Of a stretch of 64,000 nucleotides of DNA, positions 26,101 to 38,966 are shown one piece after another. Below the pieces are notes generated by a model that saw only the letters and a list, made by a program, of their open reading frames with translations, made no database searches and was not told where the DNA came from. The DNA comes from Rosa chinensis (taxonomy: Eukaryota > Streptophyta > Magnoliopsida > Rosales > Rosaceae): positions 88,250,347 through 88,314,346 of the forward strand of contig NC_037089.1 of the NCBI RefSeq assembly GCF_002994745.2. Direction: 5' to 3'. Numbering within the stretch: the first letter of the stretch is position 1; each line of letters opens with the position of its first letter. A program made the position numbers and the translations under genes.

Positions 26101-29100
26101 TTGTATTTCCTTCTGATGTGTATACTTTGGAGATAGTTGAGCTTCGATCTTTATCTGAAAAGTAGAATAATATAACTTCAAAATGTTTTGTCACTGACCT
26201 AGAAAGATAAATTAACGTTTATCATACTTTACATGAACAATGCATTAACTATTAGCAATATCCCCTAACCTGTCTGATTTGCACTTGAGACAATGTAAGA
26301 GCTGAAACCAAGTGGTGGTACCGTTACTGAAAAAGCTAACCAATATTTGGGCAGTTCACTTGGGGTAATACCCAAATATGCTCGGACATAGTAACTTCTT
26401 AATTTCAAAGTGGCATTTGAGAGAGGTAAAAGCTGAGCATCAATTTTTCTTTGGCTAGAATCCTGAACAGTGACCCTTTCATTGGAAACCTGCAATAAAA
26501 TTTGTCTCGCAGTTAGCCATATACAAGTAAACACCCAATTTCAGGTATCCAAGTATTTCTACCAAGTATATTGTAAATTAAATCCATAAAAAGGAACAAG
26601 GTTGTTTTAGATGATACAGCATGTATTCTTCAACGTCTATTGAACATAATACTGAATAATGACTATCGTCTTAATATGTAACCCAAGAATGCAAATTTTA
26701 ACTGTCATACAAACAAAGTAGAAGAAAACTGTTGATATGACAATGAAAGATTCTGGAACAGTATAAATTACGGATACGAAGGAAGAAAATAAAATTTCAA
26801 AAAAAAAAACAAATCACTATGCTTAAAAAGAAAACAGAATAAGGTTACTCAGTACTCACAGGGATCCATATTACTTCCTCTCTCTTCCAACCAAGAGGAT
26901 TGTAGATAACAACAACCTACAAAATGGTGTGTGTATCTATCATATACATACATTATAATAAAAAGATAAGAAAATGTCAGCTCTGAATCTTCACATTGAT
27001 GTGGGTGTACAGCTTAGAAGGTTAACAATATGCTTACCAAGCTTTTCCCATCGGATAAAGCAGTTTCTGATGGAGGACAATAACTGATGTTTAGAAGAGG
27101 GCACTGCCAACAAATCCACAAGATAGAAATCAAAAGATGCTCAACTAAAACTCTCCTAAATAATGTAAACAATACATCCTTAAAGTAAAGTTCACTATAC
27201 GGTGAATGAAAGAATGGCTAAGATAAAACTTTGCGAGCCAATATTAATCATTTTGAATAGTTATGACAGGGGGGGGGGGGGGGGGGCATGGATTTGAACT
27301 TGGCACTTCCTCATCAGAGGAGAGTCAACTAACTAGGCTAATCCCACTTAGGTGTAGTTTGTTAACTCTTCAAGTGCACAAAATACTTTGTCCTCATCAT
27401 GTTATCCTCATGGATGTCTAACTAGTATAACATGAATGAGTTGCATGCTATGTTGAATACAATGCTGTGATTCTCTTTCTTGTAAAGCAAATACTAACCA
27501 GTGTGTTAGTAAATAAGTAGGTGTAACCATTCTGATGTCACTGAACTTTAAAAGGATGGTGAGATATTAACTATTACCATACATATAAGGAACCTAATCA
27601 AAAAGAAAGTTTGTGACTAACGATAAATTACCTGTTCAAATTTTGTGGCTATGCGCTTCTGTCCAGAACTTGGTTCTGACTCAGAAAGGTAAGCAAGAGA
27701 AGAGGCGACCAACTTTTCAGCCTGCAGACAAATGTGAAAGGACATAAAAGACTTTCAGATCATCTTTAAATACCAACAAAATACAGATGGTGTTATTGCA
27801 TGGTAAAATGATTTGCACCTCCAAATAACCTATTGATAATCGCATTGCATAATCAGCAGCAACATGCTGTCGTTGTGTACCACTAACTGCATCATGATGT
27901 TGAACAATAGCCAAAGCATCAGCTAATGCATCAGTATTTGCTCCAGAATCACTCCTGCCTTTGAAGAATTCCAACTGCCTTGCTGCCTATCAACAGAACA
28001 AAGAAAGCAATAGATGATTAAAATCTACCTACCGGATATTGTTGAATCACTTCATGAAAAGTGAGCAACATCTTACCAGATAGTAACCACTCAAACTTCG
28101 GACATAACCTTTAAAGGCCGGACGACTTGTAAAATAACCGGTCCAATATGCATTTGGATGATCCGCATATCTGAAATTGGTGTAATCCTTTTAGAAATCT
28201 AGATTTAAAAATGTAGGTAACATATGTAGGATAAAAAACTAAAAATAAAAGTTTGTCGAACTCACGGAAAGAAATCATCAGTTTTCAGAGGCCATTGCTC
28301 ATCTGCTGCATATTTTGCATCAGTGTAGATTGATGGAGTTGAATAAAATGCATTGACACGCCCATCCTAATTTTCCAAATGTAGCCAATTAAAAATTAAT
28401 ACACTCCCAAAGTGTAATGGATGGGATGAAAGATATAAAAGATTTCTTCTTACTACAGTCATCGTCTACAAAATCCTACAACAATTACCTTGTTGACATA
28501 ATGAATGAATTTGTCCATCTGCCTGAACCATGAATTTCCATATTGGTAGCGAAAATCTGTCCCCATGGTCCACATAATATGATTTGTTCTTGTCACATTA
28601 GCCTAAGAGAAAAGATTGTTACTGACTGCAACTAACAATCAATTTTACAAATCCAGATAGACAGAAATACACTTTTTCTATTCTACCTTTTGACAAGAGT
28701 GTAGTACTTAATAAACCAGAGAGGAAAAGGACATGTCAAGTAAGCGGAAAATCAAAGTTTTAATAAGAATATAGTTTAGTACTACCTGAGCTAAAGCAGC
28801 TGCAACAAAGTCATTGACTCGCTCTTGAACATTGTAGTCAAACAGGAGAATGTCATCCTACAACCAAATTTCCCATGTGAAAATGGTGTTCAAGAGTATC
28901 ATAATGAAACCATTGCATACAGGTGAATTCCTTTTGCGCGACTTACCTGAATAGGAGGTGACACATCATTTATTTCAAATACGAAACCATCTGGAGGATC
29001 ATAGTGCCTGGGGAATACGCCAGTGAAAATCTGCAAACGGGTGAATTCCAAAATAGATGAATGTGCAATAAATATAAAAACAGAGATGTGAAGAAGAACG

Positions 29101-30048
29101 AACAGAGTTATATTGCAAAGCCACTGACCTGTGAAGATGCAGCAAGGGACTTAGAACCCTGCCATATAACCTCAAGAGTCTTATCCCTGAGCCGGACTGC
29201 TCTATCTTGGTAATCAATTCGAGCGAAAAAGAGGGAATCGAAACCTAACTGCAGTGAACAGGAGGTGGCAAATGTAAAAATACATGGACAATGGATGAAA
29301 GGAAGTGGCAACTTGTTGTGGTCTAGGCATATGGGAAATAAATACCTCAGCACCAAGCAAGTAAGCTTGAACAGCAGAATGGCCAAAAGGATCAATCTGC
29401 CAGCCAACTCGAGGAGTCAGACCAAACTCTTTCAGTATAAATTGATGCCCTAGGGTAGTCTGATCAATCAAGTCAATGTAATGCGGGGTGGCCTCGTCGT
29501 GCATACACATGCCCCCATTTCTTCAAAAACAAAACCAAACCAAACGAAACTTGTACCAATCAATTTCTCACTTCCTTAATTATCAAAAAAGGAAATTTCC
29601 AAGTAATCAAGGGAAATTGAAAATGGGAAAATGAATTAAAACAGGAAATAGTAAGGAGAGATTACATGAACTCGAGTTGACCGGAGGTGACCAGGTCCTT
29701 GACTTTGATCTTCATAGCAGGGCTTTGCTGTCTCCACCATCTCTGAAAGAATGCAATCTCAACATAGATGAACTTGCGATTCTTGTCCTCCAATAAGGCA
29801 GAGATGACAGAGTCAATGACGTTCTGTACACAAGCACCTCGAATTGAATTGTTGGCGCCCACGTAGTACTGGTCCACCGTCTTAAGCCACCCGACGTCGT
29901 CGTGAGAGTGAGGAACCAAATGAACGTTGAGTTTCTCCGGGACGATCCCCGCCGTCGTATTGTAAGCTATGTACTCCGATCTTGCGGGTAGCAACTGTGC
30001 CAATAAGACCGCCACCAGCAGCATCGCCCACGCAGTAGAAGAAGCCAT
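23150..30048 (-). CDS. Alpha-mannosidase (GH38), tandem copy 2, apparently intact
   Basis: Same enzyme family as the neighbour and likewise expected to act on N-glycan mannose in vacuole or cell wall. The ATG at 30048 ([20 protein letters not shown]) starts a clear signal peptide. Exon 1 (30048-29666) is long and includes the [12 protein letters not shown] zinc motif and the sequence to SGQLEFM, which copy 1 splits over three exons. [19 protein letters not shown] (about 29345-29410) carries the nucleophile Asp. [18 protein letters not shown] (about 27860-27910) is in frame here. The exon at about 25232-25472 is also continuous where copy 1 has three. The stop is at 23150-23152 after DYLHMYGS. 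I found no frame lesion, though I did not test every junction. It shares strand and order with copy 1, so a tandem duplication is the simple origin; divergence is substantial, so it is old. Confidence 0.9.
27269..27360 (-). repeat. tRNA-derived SINE-like fragment ending in an 18-G tract, in a mannosidase 2 intron
   Basis: Plus-strand 27269-27286 is an uninterrupted run of 18 G. Read on the minus strand, the neighbouring sequence has an A-box-like 'tagcctagttag' (about 27329-27340) and a B-box-like 'agttcaaatcc' (about 27290-27300), followed by the C-run. Spacing between the boxes, about 30 nt, fits an RNA polymerase III promoter of tRNA origin. There is no cloverleaf with an anticodon that I trust, so I call it SINE-like rather than a tRNA gene. 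Confidence 0.5.
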
Positions 30049-30458
30049 AACTACTACACGAGAAAGGAGCTTTAGAGAGTGAAGCGAATGAGAGAGAGAG
30101 GGCTTTGCTTCTCAGCGATCATCACTTGAATTAAAGACATCTCGGAAGGAAGGCAGGCGTGTCTTTTTGCCATTTTTTCCTTCATCGAAAAATGAAAGCG
30201 ATGGTTTTTTTTTTTTTTAACAAATTAAATTAAATTGAAGTCCCCAACGGATAAGTGACTTGTCAACCAACTCATGTAGCGCCAATTTTGCTAACAGGCT
30301 TTCAATTGACCCGGCCCATAATCAGGCCAGGCAGCCCAGGCTCAAAGGTTTGGACCAGGAAAGAACCCGGAACCGTTCTTTCTATATTTGGAGATTTCCT
30401 GAAACGTCGAATAGAACTCAAAACCCTAAAATATTTTTGTGGATTTGAGAATTGAAGC
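30049..30458. promoter_or_regulatory. Divergent promoter between mannosidase 2 and the TSSC4-like gene
   Basis: The two start codons (30048 on minus, 30459 on plus) are 410 bp apart and read outward, so this interval must hold both promoters and both 5' UTRs. A GA tract ('gagagagagag', 30089-30100) is within the mannosidase leader. A T-run at 30206-30218 separates the halves. No convincing TATA box is assignable to either side. Confidence 0.55.
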
Positions 30459-32094
30459 ATGGAAGAGAGTTTCAGCGTTCGAGTAAGCAAAACGTTCGAT
30501 ATTCTAGATGGCTCATCACCATCAGCGACAGCGAGTGCTCCGTCTTCGTCGCTGTGGTCCCTAACAGGTGAGGAAATCGAGAAGAGAGAATGGAACAGGG
30601 ACAAGGGGAGCCCCGAACCCCAACCCCGACCCTGCAACCCAGATTCAAATTCAAAGGACGATTTCTTCGGTAACGAGCTGGAGAAGGACCTTCTGGACCT
30701 TGACGACGACGACGACGATGACGTGGAAGAAGAAGAAGAAGAAGACGAGGTGGTGGAGGAGCAATCTGCTAAGCCTAAGCCGAAGCCGAAGCCTATGCCG
30801 GATGATTATAACGAGGAGCAGTGGCAAATTAAAACCTGCATTGGCTTGGACTGTACTCTCGACCACGAGGTAACCTTGCTCTCTCATTCTAACAGTTTCA
30901 TTTTCACTTCCATTCTCCAGTGTGTGTGTGTGTGTATGCATGAATGGGTCATTTTATATCTATTGTGGCCAAAGTAAAATGATCGCAACGATTGGTTTGA
31001 CCTAGTTATGCTTAGTGCCTTATTCTAATTTATAATCAAGTGAGTAGGCTTATATTGCAACCTTATGGCGTCTGGTGATTTCTTAGTCATTAATTTCAAT
31101 TGGTCAATGGGACAGAATGACAAGTTGTTTGTGTATAACATGAGCTTTCTCAGCTTTTAAGTATCTCTGACTTGCTTAAGATCATTTGGGACTAGCTGTA
31201 ACCTGTATGAGTATCTGTGTGCAGGAAGAGGAAGATGAATTTGACAAAGTGGCTGTTGGCAAGGGAAATGCTGCAGACCGCTTTTATATGAAGGATGTAA
31301 ATGACTATCCGATAGACATTGATTCTCAATACGAGGTTCCCAATTCATTGAACGATTTCACTAGAGACCCTCGCGCCAATCACCTAGCAGCTAAGATTAG
31401 ACTCCAACTGGATGCAGAAGCAGCTCGAAAAATTGACTCCCTGCGGGTCTCTCGGAACACTGCACCATCCGGTGCTATAGCTGATGAATTCGTCCCGTCT
31501 GAAGATGCTATCAACCTGAAATCAATTTTGAAGAGGAAAAATGATGAGCAGTTAGGCTCATCTAAATCACAAAAGCGTGTTCGGTTTGACCCTGAGTGTA
31601 AAGATGATTGCGATCAAGAGCCTGATGGATCCAAAGATATACCTGTGAAAAGCCTTTCAGGTGAAGATCATGTGTCTGCAGTTCCAGATTACATACGGAA
31701 TCCATCAAGATATACACATTATACATTTGATTCATCAACTGACATGGATGAGGAAGCTAACAGGCAAGCCTATATGGATTTCCGTAATCTTTTGGGGATG
31801 TCAAATACTACGGATGCAGAAGTTTCAAAACCGATCATATTCACACCAAAAAAGAAATCAACTGATGCGACAATGCTAGAAATTGATGGGGAGTCGGAGA
31901 GACCAGTAGGTGCTAGTAAGGAATCTGCGTCTTACAGAGTCGTGCCAATTGCTATTGCAGCCAGGGATCACGAAGACAGTGATGTGTGTGCAATGGATGA
32001 AGATGAACCAGATATAGAAACCAGTGGAAGAACAAGTTCACAGAGGATTGGCCGCCAGTTTCGTACAAGAACCAGTTTAGAGTTGGATGAGTAA
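30459..32094 (+). CDS. TSSC4-like protein (probable U5 snRNP-associated factor)
   Basis: Two exons, 30459-30869 and 31225-32094, give 426 residues. The N-terminal block FSVRVSKTFDILD plus SSSLWSLTGEEIEKREWNRD and the C-terminal SRYTHYTFDSSTDMDEEANR match what I know of plant proteins annotated as TSSC4; human TSSC4 helps U5 snRNP and tri-snRNP assembly. Between them is a low-complexity stretch of Asp then Glu (LDDDDDDDVEEEEEEDE), encoded by GAC and GAA repeats, and a Lys-Pro run (KPKPKPKPMP). KSILKRK and KRVRFDP in the middle look like a PP1-docking RVxF motif. The exon 1 donor (GAG|GTAACC) and exon 2 acceptor (GTGCAG|GAAGAG) are clean. Family assignment is from memory of motifs, not a search. 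Confidence 0.72.
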
Positions 32095-32914
32095 TTGTTT
32101 CATTATAGATTGGCATGTGAAATTTCAACAGGATACAATGCCTTTTTTAGTGTTGTATTGATGTATTTGCCTATAACTAACTGATTTCACAGGTTTAGGT
32201 TTTCAATGATTGAATTAACGTTGTTTACCCGTTAGTTTTGCATATCTGGTTGTCGTAATCCATGCGAGTATGACCGTCTCTTTACTATTGTGGCCCTAAT
32301 CCCTTGAGTTTCCCATGCTTGAGTTCAACCCTGTTACCAATTGCACTGCATGTCTGTATTAGGTATTTAGGTTCAACTAATATATGATAGGATTAAGAAC
32401 ACAGTATAATTAGACCTTATAGCAGTGCAATTGGCTCTGGAAGCACTAAGATCTGAAGAATCCTTTGTCAACTGCGGACAGCTGCATAGGGTTGGTCCTG
32501 GCGTCCTGCTGTGGCAGAGGTTTCAGCTGCCCCTACAAAACAATTCAACTGCTATTACTTAAGCAGTTGAAGAAATTTCCGAGTCAATCACTTGACTGGT
32601 ATTGCTGACTTCTGCAGCTCTATTAACCAACCCACATTTTGGGAGCACAGTTAAATGAACAATCCATCAGACGCAGAGCAAGATTACTTGCTTTTCATTA
32701 AAATTGTCAACTTCCTCTTCACATCTGATTTACAGAACAGTATTCCAGTTACAAAAAGAGTCAATAGATGACTTCTAAGTGCATTTCAAGCACAATCTCC
32801 CAGAGAAGGACATTAAGTTAGATCGAGTTTGATGGAACTACAACTAGAAACACAATAAACACATAGCTCGTAGTTCCAAAATCAAAAAGCAGTTCATTGG
32901 AATATGTTCATCAC
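32095..32914. other. Intergenic between convergent TSSC4-like and SUVH4 genes
   Basis: Contains the 3' UTRs of both genes. There are no open frames with family similarity and no repeat that I can bound. Confidence 0.5.
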
Positions 32915-35900
32915 CTAGAACAAGCGTTTCCTGCAACCTGCTGCACCACAGTGGCAAAACATCTTCTTTACCTTCCCATCAGGGCCCAAGACACTATCAA
33001 GGGCGTAACCGTAGTCATATGTCAGCTCCTATCAGAAATCAACAAAAATGTCAGTTACTCTGAAATTTAGCTTAAGAACCAAGACACTAGAATCTGGCTC
33101 ACAATAAAAAATTTATTGAGACCTGCAAAGGAGGTATGTTGTCTGCTGCAAACAGCATTACTCGAGCTAGTTTGATGTCATGGTGTGAACTCAAGACACA
33201 CTGAACAAACAGATTAGGCTCACAACTGTGGTTTATAAATCTGGCAATATTTCCATTAGAACCAGCATCAATGCAGTACTCTGGCACATTATCAGATCTA
33301 TGATCATCAGGCCTCTCCAGTGAATTAACTGTTGGTATGCATACAGCTTGTGATCGCCTCTGTCAAAAATAATAAATTACTTTAATCCCTTTCAAGTTTC
33401 ACCAAGTGTAAAGAAAATAATCATAGTATTGATAGATAATAAACATATCGTCAAATAACAGAAGCGTAATTGAGATAATCACATGGTATATGGATAGTTA
33501 TTCATCACTCATACCAACAAGATCATTTGGGAGACAGTGGTATAAAAAGAGCCAGATGTGTGCACTGTTCAGCCTAGAAATATTCCTAACAATAAACCAA
33601 AAACAAAAAATAATGTCTCTCATTGTTTGGCTACTTTTTACTATCAAAATGCTCAGGGATCCAAATACATCATTATTGAAATTTCTTCCATACATTAAAA
33701 GCGACATAAACATTAAGAAAGCTTGTAAATAATTATATATATCACAGAATTCATTGGTATTGTGAGGCCAGATTCTTGCATGCATAAGGTGTTGACAGTT
33801 ACCAGAATAATGTAATTTATCAAAGGCAAGTAGCTACTGACAGACTTCAAACTGGAAATGACCGGACATGTATGCAAAATTTACTACAGTTGCAGCGACA
33901 ATACCTCCCTCCCATCAAGCCCCTTCATTGTTTGCAAGCAATCAATGTCAAAAATGTAATAATTCTCCGAGGCACTATCCACATCTTCTGTCCTGCGAAG
34001 TATTCCTACATACTCACAAACTGGTGCCCCAGCAGGTATAAAATCCCAAGATCTAACTGCCCACCCTTTCATGGGCGTTCGGAAAACCTGCTAAGATCAA
34101 ACATTACAACATTCATATTCTGTACATATGCCACTCTGACACAAGTCAGAAAGTACTCAGGTGTGTGTGTCTCCATGTGATGAAAAATAGCTGTAGTGAA
34201 ACACAACCTCAAATCGGTACTTGAGCCCCCTCTGAGAAGTACGGTTGACACAAGAAGGTCCACAACCACATTTTGGCCCACATTCAAACACTACATCCTT
34301 GGCTTCAATTAATCTGGAAGGTAAAACAGAAACAAGTACAGTATTAGAAAATGAAATACCATAAACCACTTAATATTAGATGTTTATGTAGCATTTCTAG
34401 GATAGCATGTTTGATGCAATTCTCACCTGCCACCATCACGGTGGACATACGGAAAGTCAGAGCCGTTAAGTTTGGCACATTCGCAGGTCTTGGAATCTAC
34501 ACAACTTCCTTTGCAATTGCATCCAGTGGCATCTGTGGGAAGCTTCACGTTTTTTGCAACTTGAATAGACTTGCAATACGTGTAACCTGAAATTGAGGGA
34601 TATAAAAAGATCCATGAAAAAGTTCCACCATTGCAACTGAAGAGGGCAAAGTAATTTGATAAGGAAGAATGACCCAAATCCCCAAGACAACTCGATGAAA
34701 TTTGAATTCCAACTTGCCTATAAACACTCTTTTATCTAAGTAACAAGTATTACTCCATAAACATGATCAACTTGCCTGTAGGAGCAACAGGCGGATCATC
34801 GACCAAATTGGTAGCTGGAATGGCAATATCCTCTAGACCCCCAGTTATGTCCTCGCACACCAACCTTAGACAATAAAACAACAGAAAGTATCACAAGCTG
34901 AATTGCAACTCAGATTTCAATTATTTTTAATGAATTATTCTCCAAATACCCGCGTATTTCTGATATAGATTGTGGTACACGTCCATTAATAAATTGAACC
35001 TGTCAGACGAGTTAAAAATCATATTAAAGAGAGACCAAAATCTAACCCAAAAAAAAAAATGCTTACTGGTTCACCATACCAGACTGGACAATATGAAAAT
35101 GAAAAGAGAGATCACAAATCCATAACTTAGAACACCCATATAGATAGCATATAATATTGGATTTAAAGCACAACTAATGAAAATTGAAAAAGAAAAAATG
35201 GAAAAGTGGAACCAAAATGTTGGTGAAAAATAGATAGAGGAATTAAAGCAACTGCCATAGAATGACAAAATAACATTATGGATCTAAAGCAAGTTTTAGA
35301 GGAAGAGCACAGAAAAAAAATACTATAAAAAGTATTAGTATGACCTGGTTGGTGGTTAACAGTGGCTGCCCCTCAAGCCGCTTAAGACGATACTTAAAAA
35401 CAGTAAATCCAGAAATACCCTTCTCTGCCCAATACTTCACAACCTTTAAAACAAAAGTTAAACTTAATCAGAACAAAAAATAAATCTACCACTTCAGTAT
35501 TTGTAATTACAAAAAGCAACTCTTTTATATCTTGCAAATTCAGTAGAAAAAGAAGCAAACAAGGTGTATTGAAATATAAATTTTGTGTATGTAATAGACA
35601 AAACAAATTGCAGAGAAAATGCTTCAGCTATTTACCTTGTACAGTCCATCATAAGTGTAAATTTTGCCACAGTAACTACTTTTACAATCATGGCCACGGA
35701 CTACTCTAACAGGTACATCTTGTTCCACACAATTCTGCAATAAGGTGAAGAACATGTGAACTTCTTAGATAACCCTTCCAAACACACCTCTAAACATGTG
35801 TTTAATGCATTTCAATAAGACCCATGGCCAAAGGATCCAGATCCACAGTTTGCTAGTATTTTTGTGACCATTATAGAAGAGATAAGACCAAAAACATAAG

Positions 35901-37732
35901 GTAAACCAGCAAAAAAATGATAAGGTTCAATTTTGAAGGAGATAATGATAATTTAAAACCATTCGTTTAAGTTCCTCTTACATACACACACAAACGGATG
36001 ATATATGTTTAAAGAGTTATGGCTATGAGTGTCTGATGTGGCAAACTTAGTTGTAGGCACAGCAAAATCAAATAAAACATGTGAATGAATCAAAAGCTAC
36101 CATTCCAGTGAGATAAGAGGACAAAAGCATCAACTAGAAGAATCTCAAATACACACCTTGAGTGCCAAATTACCACGTTCTAGAACTTGATCTCGAAATT
36201 GACGCTTATCACCTGTCAAATTATGTCCACCTTGACCAGTATACACAACTTCCTCAGCATTGTCCAAATCATCTTCATACATGCCTGATATAACAATAGC
36301 AACTGCAAGTGGCATTGTATAGTTGCTGTACTTCTGCAATTTCAACACAGAAGGAAATCTGAAATCGCCTCAAGTAAAAAACGAAATTAATCAGGCCATC
36401 ATAAGAGCCCAGAAAAGAAGGATTAACACATGGTTGTTAGGACAATCACCAAACTAGATAAACATCAACAATAAAAGATATATACTCTTTAGAAAACAGC
36501 CTCCAAAAAAAAAATACAAACAAAGAAATAGATATCAGTTATGCTTTAGATAACTGTTTGTGCTTGAGCATTCTGGTCGAAAGAGTAAGATATATGTATT
36601 ACCCCTTTACTATAGGACTGGCCCATATAATCAATCCCGTTCAGCCAGTGGCTGTGGAAACCAACAGCAACCATTTCAGCCCGAGAATAGAACTGATGCC
36701 CGACATCAATACCTGTCATCCAGAGCAACTTCAGCACCCATAAATAAAAAGCTTTCAGAAAAGACATAAAGTGTACATATCTCATAGTAAAAAAAAACAT
36801 CTGTACTTTTACAATCTCATAAACATATGAAAATGTCTTGCAGTCAACATAAGCACAGGGAATTTAGAAAATTAACCAAGTGAGAGCCACAAACCTGGAA
36901 TGCTTCCAAATCTTTTAGAAGGAAACAAAATTTCTTTTTCGTCATTCATCTGCCAGAGTCATTAGTGCAGATTACATGAGACTATTGTAACCATGAATAC
37001 TAAAACCATCAGACATCCATTAGGTTTTAAAGATTAAGATGATGGATACTTGCCTTGGTTAATGCCTTCAAATCAGGTCGTTTTGCCACCTTTGTATCTG
37101 CCTTCTTCAAATCACCCTTCTGCAGAAAATGTAAATGTGTGCATTACAGTGAGATACCCAATGGAAGACCTAATAAATCTCGAGACACAGAGAAAAGCTG
37201 ACCTTGGATTTTTTTGCACCTCTCTTTGCAGCTCTGGAAGCTTTCTTCTGGGCTTCTGCTTTCACCGCCCTCTTCTCTTCTTCCTGAAATTGGATTGCTA
37301 AGAGTTCATTCCAACACAGATACATGAAAAAATTGAAATAATTGGGAGCTCAAAGGAGAGGGGAGGGGAGGGCAGGTTTACCTGTACGAAATAGAGATAA
37401 TGCTTGTTGAACAACCTGAGGGTCTCTTTGACCCTAACACGGTCACTCTTCTCAACCGAGTCAGTGGCCTTTGGGAGCTCCTCCGAGTCGGCAACCTCTC
37501 CGGTTTGCCTACCCCTGACATTTGCTTGTTTCTTTCTGGGGCCCTGTTCGTTGTCATCGAGTAATTCCACTCTCTGGCGGACGAGAAGTTCCTTTTGGGG
37601 TTTCTGCTTGACCTGGAGGCGAGAGCTGACTCTCCTCTTCTTCGGCGAGGAATTGTCCTCGGAATGTGGGTTTGCAGCAACGTCGATGGAGCTCTGAACG
37701 GAACCCACGCCCTCCAGCGATTGGACTACCAT
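32915..37732 (-). CDS. SUVH4: Histone H3-K9 methyltransferase, SUVH4/KRYPTONITE type (about 15 exons)
   Basis: Nuclear SET-domain enzyme that methylates H3K9 and, in Arabidopsis, maintains CMT3-dependent non-CG DNA methylation. About 660 residues. The ATG at 37732 opens MVVQSLEGVGSVQSS; exon 1 runs to 37382. A basic Lys/Arg-rich N-terminus follows. The SRA (methyl-DNA binding) domain covers exons at about 36895-36950, 36602-36711 and 36158-36333 (FPSKRFGSIP, GIDVGHQFYSRAEMVAVGFH, YTGQGGHNLTGDKRQFRDQ) and on to about 35340. Pre-SET zinc cysteines are in CNCKGSCVDSKTCECA (about 34430-34590). SET motifs: GWAVRSWDFIPAGAPVCEYVG, NIARFINHSCEPNLFVQCV and ELTYDYGYALD. Post-SET is CHCGAAGCRKRLF at the very end (stop 32915-32917). 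All key motifs are present, so it is probably active. Its location beside a retroelement block is coincidental as far as sequence shows. Confidence 0.93.
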
Positions 37733-38090
37733 TTTCCACCGCCAGAAGCGAGAGGGAGTCTGAGATTTTAGGGTTTACAAGCAGGAGACAGAAGAAGAAG
37801 AAGAAGAAGAAGTTAAATATTATAAAAGTGGGAGGGGTGGCAGATTTTGGGAGCAGAGAGAGAGAGAGAGAGAGCGTGTGTAATTGTTTGTGCGCTCACT
37901 AGTTATGGAAGGGCCCCTTACTTTTGTGTTATTCCCGCCTCCTTGCCTCTTCATCTCCCTCCCTCCACTTTGAACGCTCCTCAGATTAGCCAAACCAAAT
38001 TCACTCCCCATGGTGTACAGCAATTAGTTAATTACCTTTTCTTTTCCTTTTTTCAGAATAAACAGTAATTACCATTTTCTTCTATTTTAA
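37733..38090. promoter_or_regulatory. SUVH4 upstream region with GA/AAG microsatellites
   Basis: An (aag)n tract at about 37791-37812 and a (ga)n tract at about 37855-37874 lie within 150 bp of the SUVH4 start; on the coding strand they are CTT and CT repeats, typical of plant 5' UTRs. The rest is unassigned. Confidence 0.5.
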
Positions 38091-38961
38091 GAAAATAGGG
38101 TCCTCGACCCAAAGCACCAAAATTGGCAAAATCATCCTTACCTCAACAAGAGATTTTTATTCACACCAACCCATTTTAAAATAAAATGACGATATTACCC
38201 TCAACCCAATTAAAAAACTACCATCTGTCACTCATCATCCTTCTCTCTATCTCCTCCCTCTCTCTGTGCAGACCGGTGACAGCTCTCTCTCTCTCTCTCT
38301 CTCTCATCCCTCTCCGATCTGGCGATATCTCTCTCTCTCTATAGACTGGTGGCAGCAGGAAGCGGAGTCTGGCCATCTCCGATCCAAACGTCTGGCCATG
38401 GCTGCGACTTGCAAGAACGTCCGGCCATGGTTGTTCCGGCATTTCCGAGTAGCGCACGAAGCCATCTCTGATCCAAAAGTCCCGCCATGGCTGTTCTGGT
38501 GTTTTCGAGTAGCACACGAAGCTGACCTTAGCATGATCCAGTCGCCAGAGCTTCCAACCAACGGAGATGGTGTCGTCGAGGAGGAGGTCAAGGTCACACA
38601 ATCAGATCAAGTTTCGAGGAGGCTTTGGGCTCGAGCTCCCGGAGGATGTCAGCGACATCATCCACTACCCCTGCCTCGCCGGAAGCCTACTTCCGATCTC
38701 GGGTCTACAGCCAAAAAGATGGGAGAATAGGACATGGGTGCCCAGATCATTTTCTGGGTGCCCAAATCATTTTTTTTTTTTTTAAGTAACAGGACAAAAG
38801 GAAAGGGAAAAAAGTTTTCAATGTATATTAGGGGCCAATAGACGTCTATTGGAGGGCAATAGACGTCTATTGGAGGGCAATAGACGTTTTTAAATTGATA
38901 TAATCTCTTCGTTTTTTTTTTAATCAAAGTTTTTTTTGTCTAATTTTAGGAAAATTAGTTT
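38091..38961. repeat. Repeat-derived segment left of copia 1, with tandem palindromes
   Basis: Three parts are visible. First, CT-rich tracts (38284-38303, 38329-38340). Second, a 60-bp module repeated once (about 38425-38484 and 38485-38544), both copies containing 'ccatgg(t/c)tgttc' and 'cgagtagc(g/a)cacgaagc'. Third, a 21-bp tandem array at about 38836-38893 whose core 'caatagacgtctattg' is a perfect 16-bp palindrome. Similar palindromic sequence resumes right of copia 1 at about 48646, so the retroelement split one older repeat. Open frames across the 60-bp modules show no known domain. Confidence 0.6.
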
Positions 38962-38966
38962 ATATT
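38962..38966. repeat. Target-site duplication of copia 1 (left), ATATT
   Basis: ATATT directly precedes the left LTR and recurs directly after the right LTR at 48623-48627, the 5-bp duplication expected of Ty1/copia integration. Confidence 0.9.

Noticed and set aside
37404..37697. Plus-strand frame across SUVH4 exon 1
   Set aside because: Antisense shadow of a Lys/Glu-rich exon. SUVH4 continues correctly on the other strand.
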